Shown piece after piece: positions 20,965 to 32,019 of a stretch of DNA of 64,000 nt. The translations under genes and the position numbers were made by a program. Each line of letters starts with the position of its first letter. Within the stretch, counting starts at the first letter, position 1. This DNA comes from Fremontodendron californicum. Its lineage: Eukaryota; Streptophyta; Magnoliopsida; Malvales; Malvaceae. Below the pieces are notes generated by a model. It was not told the DNA's origin. It saw nothing but the letters and a program-made list of their open reading frames with translations, and made no database searches. The stretch covers positions 10,344,501 to 10,408,500 of the forward strand of contig JAULJL010000011.1 in NCBI GenBank assembly GCA_030761205.1, given 5' to 3'.

Positions 20965-23703
20965 ATGCTTGTTTGGCGACGTGATTTTAGATCTCGTCGT
21001 TTAGTTAGATTTTATTGTGAAACTTTTTCAGGTGATCTTTCTAATACAACTCCTACCATGGCTGACAATGAAAGTGTTCATGCTGAAGATGAGAACAGAC
21101 AAGTACGCACCATGCGTGACTACTTGCAACCAACTCGAAGCTCAGCACCCTCTTGTTTTATTTTTCCTCTCAATGCAAACAACTTTCGTTTTAAACCAGG
21201 TATGATAGCTTTGCTTCCAAATTTCCATGGGTTAGAATCAGAAAGTGCTTACTCGTTTCTAAAAGACTTCGAAGATGTATGTGTCACCTTTAATGACTAA
21301 CAATGTACAAATGAAATTGTCAAGCTAAAATTATTTCCTTTTTCTTTAAAAGATAAAGCAAAAATTTGGCTTCATAATTTAAAACCAAGGTCAATTGGCA
21401 CATGGCAAGAATTACAAACTGAGTTTCTAAAGAAATTTTTCCCAGCACATAAAACTACTGCTTTGAAAAGACATATTCAAAATTTCAATCAAAATCAAAA
21501 TGAAGCATTTTTTCAGTGCTGGGAGCGTTTTAAAGATTTGTTAAGTTCTTGTCCACATCATGGTTTTGAAAAATGGCGTCTTATTAGTTTCTTTTATGAA
21601 AGTTTAACTCCCGAAACTAAACAATTTGTTGAAATAATGTGTAACGGTGAGTTTCCAGAAAAAGAACCTGAAGAAGCCTTTGACTACCTAGACCATTTGG
21701 CAGATAACTCTCAAGCCTGGCACACAGATAATTCCTCTGAAAGTTCCAATAGATCTAATCTTGTTTCTAACAGAGGTAAATATCATTTTAGTCAAGAAGA
21801 TGAGATAAAAGCTAAAGTAGCTAATTTGGCTAGAAAGATTGAAGCCATGGAACTTAGAGAAGTAAAAGAAGTCAAAACGGTTAAAAATGAAGAAAGTTGT
21901 GGAATTTGTGAAATCATGGGACACCCCACTTCTGAATGCCCAAACATTCCCATTCTTAAAGAAGCGTTGCATGATCAAGTAAATTCCATAAACACATTTA
22001 AAAAGCCTTTTCCTTCTCCTTACTCTGAAACGTATAACCCTGAATGGAGAAATCATCCCAACTTCAGTTGGCGGAATAATAATCATGTTCAGGTACCACA
22101 ATCTCAAAAGTCGGGCAACACTTTTTCCTATCAACCTTCACGTGTACAAACCTTGGAAGAGACATTGCAAGCATTCATGCAAACACAAGCAAATGTGAAT
22201 AACCAAACTTCACAGGACATCAATGAGATCAAAAACACCTTGTCCACATTGACAGCTTCATTACGAACTCAAGAAAAAGGTAAGTTTCCTGCTCAACCTC
22301 AGCCTAACCCTTCTACTCAATGTCTTGTTTCTTGCTCCAATAAAACTCAACAGGAAAATGCCAGTTCTATCACAACTCTTCGAAGTGGAAAGGCAATTGA
22401 CAAAAACATTCCATCAAAAGACCAAGATCCTCCTTCCCCTCCGAAAAGTAATGGTAAGGATGATGGTAAGTCTAAACTTCTTGAAAATTTGGACAAAGAA
22501 AAAGGTATGCATCCTGCTCCTTTTCCTCAAAGGTTGCAAACAATAAAGAATTTGAATCAAAATGTAGAAATTTATGAACTTTTCAAACAAGTTAAGATTA
22601 ACATTCCTTTATTGGATGCAATCAAACAAGTTCCATCTTATGCTAAATTTTTGAAGGACATGTGCACAGTTAAAAGGAAACATAATGTACAAAAGAAAGC
22701 ATTTCTGACGGAAAGTGTGAGCTCAATCATTCAGCACCTTACTCCACCAAAATTCAAAGATCCTGGATGTCCAACAATCTCATGCATCATTGGAAACACT
22801 AGAATAGAACGTGCATTGCTTGATCTTGGTGCTAGTGTTAATCTTTTGCCTTTTTCTGTTTATCAACAGTTAGGTTTAGGTGAACTCAAGGAAACACCTG
22901 TTACACTTCAACTAGCTGATCGTTCTGTAAAAATTCCTCGAGGGATAGTTGAAGATGTTTTGGTTCAAATTGATAATTTTTACTTCCCTGTTGATTTTAT
23001 TGTTTTGGACACACATCCTGTTTCAAATCCAAATGTTCAAATTCCTGTTATATTAGGCCGTCCATTTCTTGCAACTTCTAATGCTCTGATAAATTGCAGG
23101 AATGGTATGTTGAACATTTCTTTTGGAAATACGACTTTAGAATTAAATGTGTTCAACACTTGCAAGCAACCTGGTGATGATTCAGAAGTACATGAAGTGG
23201 ATTTCATTGAAGAACTTGTTCATGAACATCTCACCACTACCACATTCCATGATCCTTTAGAAGCTTATTTAATTGAATGTGAGTTTGATAATGCTTCAGA
23301 AATTTCACACACTGATTCTTTGTTAAATTCTTTTCAGGTTAAGCATTGTTGGAAACAAAAACTTGAGGAACTCAGAAAAGATGCATATGAGAATTCTAAA
23401 ATTCATAAAGAAAGAACTAAAGCCTTTCATGACAAGTTAATTTCAAGAAAAACATTTGATGTTGGGCAAAAAGTTCTACTTTATAATTCTAGACTTCACA
23501 TATTTCCTGGTAAGTTGAGATCAAGATGGACTGGCCCATTTGTGGTTAAGCATGTGTATCATTATGGAGCAGTTGACATTGAGAATCCTCAAAATGGTAA
23601 CGTATTCAAGGTAAATGGACAAAGACTCAAACTCTTTTTGGAAAATCATGTTACTCAAGAAGAGGTTGTTTTTCTTTCTGATCCTTGTTTTGAAAATAAC
23701 TAG
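20965..23703 (+). pseudogene. Gag-protease polyprotein of B2 with nonsense codon and pol deletion
   Basis: A frame of 913 codons homologous to the B1 polyprotein. Codon 112 (21298-21300) is TAA where B1 has CAA, leaving a 111-aa fragment and a long open frame restarting at a Met at 21463. Gag core, CCHC knuckle and D-L-G-A-S protease follow as in B1. Near 23370 the protein passes straight from the linker after protease to the integrase C-terminal domain, removing reverse transcriptase, RNase H and all of the integrase zinc and catalytic domains. The junction lies in a Glu-Glu-Leu stretch that occurs on both sides of the deletion. B1 broke elsewhere, so the two deletions are separate events. 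Confidence 0.88.
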
Positions 23704-23832
23704 ATGTAAATATAATTTTTACTAATCTTCAAAAAAAAATAATACATTTTTTTAACCCCGGTTAAATGGCGGATAACGGTACTCCGTGATTATTTAAGTC
23801 GGTTCCATCAGCTACCCACAAAACTGATATTG

Positions 23833-23875
23833 TATATAAATTTCTCTTTCAATTTTTTTTTCATTTTTTTTCAAG
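23833..23875 (+). promoter_or_regulatory. TATA-like word and splice-acceptor-like tract before the Cys-rich ORF (B2)
   Basis: A 'tatataaa' word near 23833 is followed by a long T-rich tract ending in CAAG directly before the ATG at 23876. B1 has a T tract ending in CAGG at the same place. The layout suits a spliced subgenomic mRNA, as described for env-like ORFs of Athila-type elements; a start from an internal promoter is also possible. Confidence 0.4.
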
Positions 23876-24412
23876 ATGGATGATATTCTCACAAGATTGC
23901 AGAAACGATTTCCTCCTTTTCCTCGGAATATTTTACTGAAGCTTTACCAAGTTCGATTTGAAAGATTAAGAATGCTTATGCACAAAGGGATTCCTGAAGA
24001 CATACGTTGGATAATTGAAGCCAAGGTACGTGAAGATGAATATCTTCCTGTTTTGCATTTACCAGGTACAGGTAGAAGCACTTTTGCAAAGAAGCGACGA
24101 GCAAAGCGCATGAGTTCAAATTGCCACAAATGTGCACGATGGACATGTAACGGTAAATGTCGTTCTATTGGGATTCCGTCCTCTAATCGAGATGATAAAA
24201 TTGAATTCATTAAGGATGGACTGAGTAAGGAGAATTTGGGTAATATCCAACTTTCTCTTGAGACGCATCCTAGTGGAGACGTACAAAGAGAAATTCTTGA
24301 TTTATGGCCGCAATTCCAAAGGGAATGGCAACATCTTGGGAATCTGATGTTAAAAGACCCTGTTTGCCAGCTTGTAAGAAAACTGGATGGGAAGCATATC
24401 CTCGACTCATAG
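23876..24412 (+). CDS. 178-aa accessory protein with virus-like basic and four-cysteine motif (B2)
   Basis: Same length and layout as the B1 copy: helical N-terminus, Gly-Arg-Ser-x-Phe-Ala (Phe where B1 has Tyr) before a basic run, then Cys83, Cys86, Cys91 and Cys95. Five residue differences from B1 (positions 6, 27, 37, 58 and 70), none touching the Cys or the basic run, and no indel. It remains open although the upstream gag is broken. The region after residue 100 has no family I recognise. Possible roles are nucleic-acid binding, silencing suppression or transcriptional control; none is shown by the sequence alone. Confidence 0.7.
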   Translation: MDDILTRLQKRFPPFPRNILLKLYQVRFERLRMLMHKGIPEDIRWIIEAKVREDEYLPVLHLPGTGRSTFAKKRRAKRMSSNCHKCARWTCNGKCRSIGIPSSNRDDKIEFIKDGLSKENLGNIQLSLETHPSGDVQREILDLWPQFQREWQHLGNLMLKDPVCQLVRKLDGKHILDS

Positions 24413-24785
24413 AAGGCGTTTAAGCCGTTTCTAGACGTAAAACCAGAGGAAGATGTGAGCCACAATCACAACTACAATAAATGACTTCTCAACTTTTGGT
24501 TTGATTTGCAATAACTTCATTTCGGTTTAATTTACGTGTTGTTAGATTTGTGTAATTATTCTCGTTTTTTTTTTTTTTTGCATTGGTCTTTTACGGTTGA
24601 TTTTTCTTCTCTTTTTGATTTTCTTCCTGAAATCACGCAAAAATCTTTTGTTAGGTTAACATTTTCTTCTGACAGGTCAGATACACTTTCGGCGACATTA
24701 TTACTCTTGTCTGATTCACTACTCAGTCCTCTATATATTACACCATGTACTCATTCTCTTTCAGGCACTCGAAAAAGAAAAAAAA
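24413..24785 (+). other. Spacer between the Cys-rich ORF and LOG in B2
   Basis: Non-coding, with a T run near 24570, a TATA-like 'ctatatatta' near 24731, and a pyrimidine tract ending CTTTCAG at 24764, 21 bases before the LOG ATG. The acceptor-like site is conserved in B1. Confidence 0.4.
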
Positions 24786-25433
24786 ATGGAAAGTACTTCG
24801 TCCCAACGCATTAAAAAAATTTGTGTCTTTGGAGGTGCTTATCCAGGGAAAAATAACATATTCGCTGATGAAGCCATAAGAGTTGGAGTAATACTTGCCC
24901 AACAAAAGATCCAGTTGATTTATGGAGGCGGTAGTACGGGTTTAATGGGAGCAGTCGCTACAGCAGCACACGCCGGAGGAAGTCCAGTTCTAGGGATCGT
25001 GCCAAAACTATTCACAGATTTTTGTGGACCTACCGTGGGTAAGGAAATACAAGTCTGGAGTATCCCTGAACGGGTGACAATCATGTACCATTCTGCCGAT
25101 GCATTCATTGCTTTACCAGGAGGTTTGGGTACATTGGAAGAAATAGCTTGCGTGGCTTCTTGGTCATCTTTGGTCACAAATAAGAAACCCATTGGTTTGC
25201 TTAATATTAATGGTTATTTTAGTAATTTGCTTTCATATTTAGATAATGCTGTGGATAATGGATTCATGTTTTCAGAGGCAAGGAGAACCATAATTTCTGC
25301 TACAACTATTGAAGATTTACTCAAAAAGCTCCAAGCTTATGAGTATTTATCTGCTACGGTTGTTTCGCAAACGCTCGGAAAAAGAAAAAGAGATATGGAC
25401 GAGCAAGGAGTGGATTGCACTCTGTCTTTGTGA
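24786..25433 (+). CDS. LOG-like: LOG-family cytokinin riboside 5'-monophosphate phosphoribohydrolase carried by B2
   Basis: 215 aa, full length, no intron, no frame damage. Both signature segments are intact: G-G-G-S-T-G-L-M-G at 47-55 and P-G-G-L-G-T-L-E-E at 111-119, with Arg96 and Met100 upstream. Three residues differ from B1 (Gln43 for His, Val97 for Ile, Tyr187 for Cys). By eye about nine of 648 bases differ, of which about five are silent, and no indels occur, while the flanking non-coding DNA of the two elements differs by many indels. That pattern suggests constraint, but the counts are small. The enzyme would act in the cytosol on cytokinin riboside monophosphates. Whether it is expressed from the LTR, an internal promoter or not at all cannot be told. 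Confidence 0.9.
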   Translation: MESTSSQRIKKICVFGGAYPGKNNIFADEAIRVGVILAQQKIQLIYGGGSTGLMGAVATAAHAGGSPVLGIVPKLFTDFCGPTVGKEIQVWSIPERVTIMYHSADAFIALPGGLGTLEEIACVASWSSLVTNKKPIGLLNINGYFSNLLSYLDNAVDNGFMFSEARRTIISATTIEDLLKKLQAYEYLSATVVSQTLGKRKRDMDEQGVDCTLSL

Positions 25434-27467
25434 CATTATCTAACATTTTGTTTGTTGTGTCTCAGTTATAATAAGTGGTTAGCAACCTCTGCAGGTAATA
25501 TCTCCTAAATTCTACCTTTAGTAGGGGGTAAGGGACATATTTTGCTAATTTAAAAAAAAAAAATTTGATGTGTTTTAAGCCATTTAGAAGTATTCATTCT
25601 GAACAAGGTCTAAGTAAGGGAGACTTGAGACATACCTTGTCAGTTTGATTTCTTCTTTCAAAAAAAAAAAAAGTTTGTTGTGTTTTAAGCAATTTAGAAG
25701 TATTCATTCTGAACAAGGTCTGAGTAAGGGAGACTTGAGACATACCTTGTCAGTTTGATTTTAATCTTTTTATGTTTATTTGTTAATTTTTGTTTAGTAT
25801 TTTAGGATTATTTAGGTTGCATGAGTTTGTTTTGTTTTGAGTCTTAGTTATTCCTATTCTTATGTTATTAGTTCTTTTCTCTTACACATGATTCTTTCAT
25901 TTGGGTTAATAGACTTACATTGAGGACAATGTAAGAATTAAGTGTGGGGGGAACGATTTAGGATTTCTTTTATTTTTGTCTACTATTTTTTTTTATGAGT
26001 CTTTATTATTATTATTATTTTTTTAATGTGTTCTAGTTCCTTTTTAATACAATGATGAGATATGAATTGCATAAGTCTAAAACAGATTTATTAGTGAGAA
26101 GATTTTCATGAGAATTGAGCTTGATGTCAACCTTTTTATGAGCCAATGTTAATATGATATGTTGATTGAGAAAGAAGCATGTTTAGACTTAATCTGACTT
26201 GTATAATCATCCTTGTGAGTTTTTGAGCCTATAATGATTGATGCATTATACAAATCAATCTAATTTCTTTCTTGAGTGCTCTTATGATTACATGATTCTC
26301 TAGAACTTGCTTTAAACCGTTTGAGACTATATTGATACATGTGACAACATGAATATGATAGAGGCATTAGGATTATAACCAGAGCCAAACAGCCATCCAT
26401 TATTAATGTTCTAAAAGAACATCCCCACTAGTGAGCCAATTTGAGCCTACATTAAATATGCTATTTTATTGGTAACCAGAACTTACACCTAGCCTAAATA
26501 TACTTATATCCTTACCCTTGTTCTAAAGATGGATTATATATTTTGAGACATATTGCAAAAACAAGGGATACTTTTTGAAAATTTGGGTTAGAACGAAAGA
26601 TAAGTGTGGGGGAGGAGAGAGGCAAAAGTCAAGAGAAAAAGAAAGGGATCATTGTCAAATACATTCCCATATTAAAAAAAAAAAAAAAATCTTCTCTTGA
26701 ACTTCTAGAAAAAGATGTTACAAAGTTGGTTAGAATGATGCAAAGGCTCAACATGAATATTTAGCCTATGTTATTATGTGCTTTATAAGAGTTTTGAGAA
26801 GTTTTATTTGTATGATCTTATTATGTCTCTAAAATCTATGAACTCTTTGGAACCTTTGTGATATCTTTATCTTTTTGTTCTTTAACCACATTATAACCCT
26901 TTGGCCCCATTACAACCTTGAATAAAGACCTCTTGATTTATGAAGTTGTATGATCTAAATAGTGGAGAATAGATGGAAAAGCAAGCATATGGTAGAAATG
27001 TTTTCATGAGATTGATTGAGTATAAACACTTTACCACTACTTTAAAGAGTGAAAATCAAGAGAGTATCCCATGTGAGAAGTTGAGATTAAGTTTGAATAT
27101 ACACTATTTTGATTGAAATATGTTATGTTATTATTGGCTTAACTCAAACTATTTACATTCAAGCAAGATTTTTTGTGAACTTCTTTAAGCTATTGATTAG
27201 TTTTTAAGACTTGTCCAATGATTATCTCTAATTTATATTGGAAGGATTAGTTATAATTATTATTTTTAGTTTTTCTTATGTCTTCAATGTTTGTGGGTAT
27301 CGTCCTAGTAAACCCTCACGAGACTAAACTCGTCCACTAGGGACACCTAGGGGTTTAAAGGCTTGTGTCACATGCTAAGTGCCACCGTGATTTCCTACGA
27401 AAATGGATTAGATTAGATTTTCTTATTTTATTTTTATTGAGTCGTTGCTAGGGACTAGCAACAATCT
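25434..27467 (+). other. 3' non-coding region of B2
   Basis: About 2 kb with no convincing gene. It contains a direct duplication (25564-25650 and 25674-25761, around 'attctgaacaaggtct') that is single in B1. Purine tracts of AAGTGTGGGGG type occur at 25940-25953 and 26602-26632, besides the terminal one at 27468. Confidence 0.7.
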
Positions 27468-27480
27468 AAGTGTGGGGGTG
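27468..27480 (+). promoter_or_regulatory. Polypurine tract of B2
   Basis: AAGTGTGGGGGTG directly before the TGATAACTCG start of the 3' LTR, the expected plus-strand primer. Confidence 0.8.
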
Positions 27481-28980
27481 TGATAACTCGTATAATTATA
27501 TAGTTTTTAGTTATGTTTTATTATTGTTTTGCGTCAAATACGAGTTATTATTGTTTAGTCTAATTGTGTTTATGATCTTTTATATTTTTATGTAATTTGG
27601 TGTTTTTCACAAGTTTCTTTGAGTGATTTCAGATTACTAGAATTAAGGGCAAATCCAGTTCAGTTCCAGTTCCGACACCATTTGCCATATCAGCTATATC
27701 TCGAGTTTCACTGAAGCAATAAGGCTGCAATTTGTAGCCTTGCAAAGCTAAGAGGCATATCTATCTTTTTCATGTTTTACACTTCTTGAAACGGAGTCGT
27801 TTTCCCTAGCGAAATCGACCATCAAGTTGGCTGATGTGCAATGACGTCTGTGCTGACCTGTTTTCGTATTTTGCCCATATCTTCTTATCCACATCAGCAA
27901 ATACGCTGATTCCAACGGCTATGGATCCGTAACTGATAGGGGTATATTTTTCTAGAAGACCATTTTATCAGATCGAGCCTCCAACATTGACTAAATCGAC
28001 CATCAAGCTGGCTGATCAGAATTGTCATACAATATGACGAAAATTGTTAGAAAAATGCACCCACCTATTATACCTACCTTTGAAATTTGTAAAGCTTGTC
28101 TCTTGTCATTTAGCCCTCCAAAATGTGTATAAATAGAGGGCCTTGGATGAGTATTGGGATACATTATACATTGGTAGGATATTAGCCATTGTAATAAAAT
28201 TCTCTAAGTTTTCTTCTTCTTTCCTTTCTCTAGTTTTCTTTTTCTTTATTTACTTATGTTTCTTACATTTCTTTTCATTTTATTCATATCTAGTATGTGT
28301 TGCTAATCATATTGTTGAGGTGATGAGGTGAAGCTCTTGGTAAATGCTAAGGTTAGTCTCTTAAACATGAGCTAAAATGAATCATCATTTATAAACACTA
28401 GTATAGATAATATTTTCTTTTGGTTTAAAATCATACTTGCAAAGTAGAGATCTTGATTCATTATTGACAATGAAAATGGCACAGTAAATGCTTGGTTTCA
28501 TAACCTTGATTTGTTGTAGACATATACCTTGGCATAAGAAATGCTTGGACTCTTTTTATGAGTTTTGAGGACACCAAATGAACATAATATCATATGCTAT
28601 GGACGTTGGACAATTTGGACTGAATTGCTAAACCTTCCGATTGGAACCTCCCTTATGTGTGGATTTCAATTGTGTAATAAAACAAGATTAATCTTAGCAT
28701 AACACAAAGAGTGGATTCTCTAACCTCAACATCTTTTCTTATCGTTTTTTATATCTTGTTTAATTTCTTTTATGTTATTTTGTTTATTTTGTTCTCTAAT
28801 ATCTTGTTTACTTTCTTTGTTATTGATTCCCTAATATCTTGTTTATTTTCTTTTTCTTATATATTTATAAACTTGTACTTACTAATACGCTTCCCTGTGG
28901 TTCGACCTCGGACACCCGAGAATTTATTACTTGAACATAACCTGCACTTGGGTTTACAACTCTTAATTGAGTCTCCATCA
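27481..28980 (+). repeat. 3' LTR of B2 (1500 bp)
   Basis: Follows the polypurine tract and ends CTCCATCA before the ACAAC duplication. Same length as the 5' LTR, with about a dozen substitutions and no indel seen. Confidence 0.92.
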
Positions 28981-29619
28981 ACAACCACCTTTGACACACA
29001 AAAAAATCACCATCTTTTTTTGTGAATACACTGCAGGCCCCATACTATGATAGACTCGTCGACAATGCCTCGAAGAATTTTGCAGATATAGTAATCTCAG
29101 GGGAGATGATTGAGAATGCTATCAAGAATGGGAAACTTGAAGGAGAAGGAACATCCAATGCCGAGAGAAATAAGGCACCCAGAAATAAAAAGAAAGATGT
29201 CCAAGCTATGGGAGATTTCGTCCTAATTTCCTTCATACCAATCATGTTACCCTACTGAGGTATCTCCAAGCCTTTACCCTTACCTACCAACCCAAACACC
29301 TAATCCTATACCAATCCTTGCAACAAGGCCTACTTCCAAAAAATGACTGCGGGACAACCAAGAAAGAATTCCAATCCCCATCCCTGACCTGCTACCATTA
29401 CTAATAAAGAATCAATACCTTACCCCGGTACCTTTAAAAATAGCTCTGAATCCATCAGTGAGGAGTTATGACCCTGACAGCAAGTGTGATTATCACCTGG
29501 GGGTAGTTGGGCATTCAACTGAAAAATGCAGACAACTGAGGGAAAGGATTGAAAGTCTTATCTGCGATGGTATTTTGACACCGAAACTTATCAATCAGTG
29601 GAAGGCCGTTTTGCCGTAA
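28981..29619 (+). pseudogene. gag of element A, part 3 (C-terminal end)
   Basis: After the ACAAC duplication the sequence resumes gag. A one-base shift in a T run near 29010 moves it to the frame starting at 29022, which shows a conserved Tyr-Tyr-Asp segment and a Lys/Glu-rich stretch to 29258. A second shift leads to a frame ending at TAA 29617-29619 that carries a knuckle-like Cys-Asp-Tyr-His, Gly-His-Ser, Cys motif (codons from 29485). It is the same type of C-terminus as in 7407-7745. No protease or reverse transcriptase follows. Confidence 0.78.
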
Positions 29620-32019
29620 ATCAGTTTCTTTCAGGGTTTTAGGGGGAGAGTTACTACCTTTGAAACATGTCAAGAGGGGTTTTTTTTTTATACATGTAGT
29701 TTCAGACCTCATGATGAAAACACTTGTCTCATGTCGACGTTCATATGAAAATGAATTTTAAATGCTTTGTGTTTGTTGTGTTTTAACAATAATTTGAATT
29801 TGCAAAAACAAGCATTTAGGAGGTTTTAATAAGGGATGGTCTCGAGAATACTGATGATCATTGTTAGAAATGACTCAACACTTTCCCTCTCTCTTTAAGG
29901 CTTTCCTATGCCTAAATCCCTTGAATCAAGACTACTTGAAAAACCTAATGCTTCAAGGAATATGAATAATTAAACTTCAGAAACCATTGTCATTGCGGAA
30001 TAAGCAACTATGTAGATCCTAGTCTAGGCTATGAACAAAAGAACGAACTTTTTGAAATTTTTCGAACTCCTTGACATTTAAACAAATGAGACATTCTTTC
30101 AAGAATCTAGATCTTGGTAATTTGGTGTGTGTCAAGGTTGTGCCAAAACGTGCCTTTACCAATAACCAAAAAACACTAATTGCCCAAACATCACTTCATG
30201 ATTGACACCCTGGGGCACAATGATTAAACTAGATTATCCCATGTCCCAGAGAAAACCCGTTTTTGGGTCATATTTTCCTTGTCTCTTCAAAGAACTCAGA
30301 TTTGAAACTCAGCCTTTTCAAAATAGATCTAGACTTGCTATGTTCCTCGTTGATACAATTTCCCAAGGTTGATCAAATTGGGGCATCATATGTGGAAATG
30401 ATGTATACATGGTGAATAAGGATGGACTAACGCATGAATACAGAAAAAAGAAAAATTGTGATGTTGTGCATATAGGAATTCGGATAATTCCAAAGTACAA
30501 AATGAAATTCTGATTAAATATTTCCCCTGGGGATTGCTTTTCAATGAGAATATTCGCGCTTGATATGATAAATGGCCATCTTTCATATCCCTCTCACAAA
30601 GAGAAAATTATCCATAGTCACCCTTTTTGAGCCAAAAGAATTCTTTCTTCTTTGAACCCTGATCAAGGATCACCCTTTACACTGGGGGCAAATGCGAGGA
30701 AAGATCACAAAAAAATAAGTCCTAGTTCAATGACAAATACAAAGAAAATTGAGCCACGAATAAATATGGGTTCACTCCGTCAAAATGAAGATGCAAAACA
30801 AAAACAAAAACAAAAAAAAATGTGAAAAAGTATGGAAAATGAAAGCCAAAAGGCAAAGAAGAAAAAGAGCAAAGTCAAAAAGAATGAAAAGTCCAAAAGG
30901 GACAAATGCTTCAAAGAAAATCCTCCTCAAGAAATAATATTTGATATGATTACCCTCAAACACAGATTTTGGGTTTATTTATCCTTTCTTTTTGAACCCC
31001 GAACCATGGCCTACATTACGTGCTTTAAAAGTCTATTTTGATCAAGCATGAATTTTTAATTTGAAAGGTTTTTCCTCAGATTTTATCCCATCTCATCGAA
31101 TTATCATTTCACTAAGGAAGAATTTAGAATTCTCAAGTGCATGGTAAAACAATGAAAAATAAAAAAAAAAGAAGGAAAAATGGAAACAATGGGACTCTAG
31201 GGCGAAAACCCAAAAATGAACGGTCTAGAGTAAAACGAGAATTTTCGATGCCATCTATGATAGTGCCGATACCACAAAAGAGAAAACCATCTTGAAGAAG
31301 TGGTCATCGAGGAACATCTAGGAATTCTTAAACTTCCCAAAGTGTCAACTCTCATTCGGATGATTGATTTCAAAAACTGAAACTCTTTTTCTCCAAAATC
31401 AACTTTCCAGTTTAAACATACAAGCCAATCTTGACACTTGACAAAATGCCTTTATATGAAAACTAAAAGAATGTTGAATTTGTTTGATTCTCAATGAATT
31501 CATGATTTATAAAACCTGTTCCATTTGTGAGCCTAGAAGGGACATACATTTTTGTTATGAAATTTTCTTTGATCAACCAAAATCTTGTTATACCAAGCAT
31601 TGTCAATTCAAATTGAAAAACCCAGATTGACACTTAGAGAAGTTTTTAACAATGATCATCAGTCTTCAAAAGATTTTTACATCACACAGTGTAGGGTTAA
31701 TATCTTTGTTCAGAAGTGTTCAAAATGAGAAAACAAATAAAGATATTTTTTTGAAAATACCCACTTTTGATGTTGACATGAGATAAGGGTTTTTCTAACC
31801 CAAAGGTGTAGAACTACTAGGGTTTATCTTGATTTCCAAATATGAGAAGAAGAAATAGAACTCGCCAAGCATACTTCTGTCAATAAGAGTTCGAAAACTG
31901 TTGGGGCAAAAAGAATAGCCAAAGATTGAAAAATGAATTGAAGATATACTCTGATTTGAAAAGAAGAAATGAATTGGAAAGGCTAAGCCAAAGTCTAGAA
32001 AAATGATCAGGGGCATTTG
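29620..32019 (+). other. 3' non-coding region of element A, first part
   Basis: No gene seen; the short ORFs are AT-rich chance frames. Segments such as 31490-31690 have a clear inverted counterpart at 44090-44290 in the remnant element C, showing that this region belongs to the element family rather than being captured host DNA. It occupies the place where pol would lie. Confidence 0.65.

Larger units (their letters stand above)
19280..28980 (+). mobile_element. B2: second Athila-like element with LOG and the Cys-rich gene, inverted relative to B1
   Basis: 9701 bp with 1500-bp LTRs (19280-20779, 27481-28980), ACAAC duplications (19275-19279, 28981-28985), tRNA-Asp primer site and polypurine tract. 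Gene order is as in B1. About twelve differences between its LTRs make it older than B1. The polyprotein frame has a nonsense codon (21298-21300) and a larger deletion than B1, but both accessory ORFs are open. Confidence 0.93.

Noticed and set aside
24536..24814. 92-aa ORF overlapping the start of LOG
   Set aside because: T-rich spacer read in another frame; its N-terminal part is not conserved in B1 and it overlaps the LOG start.
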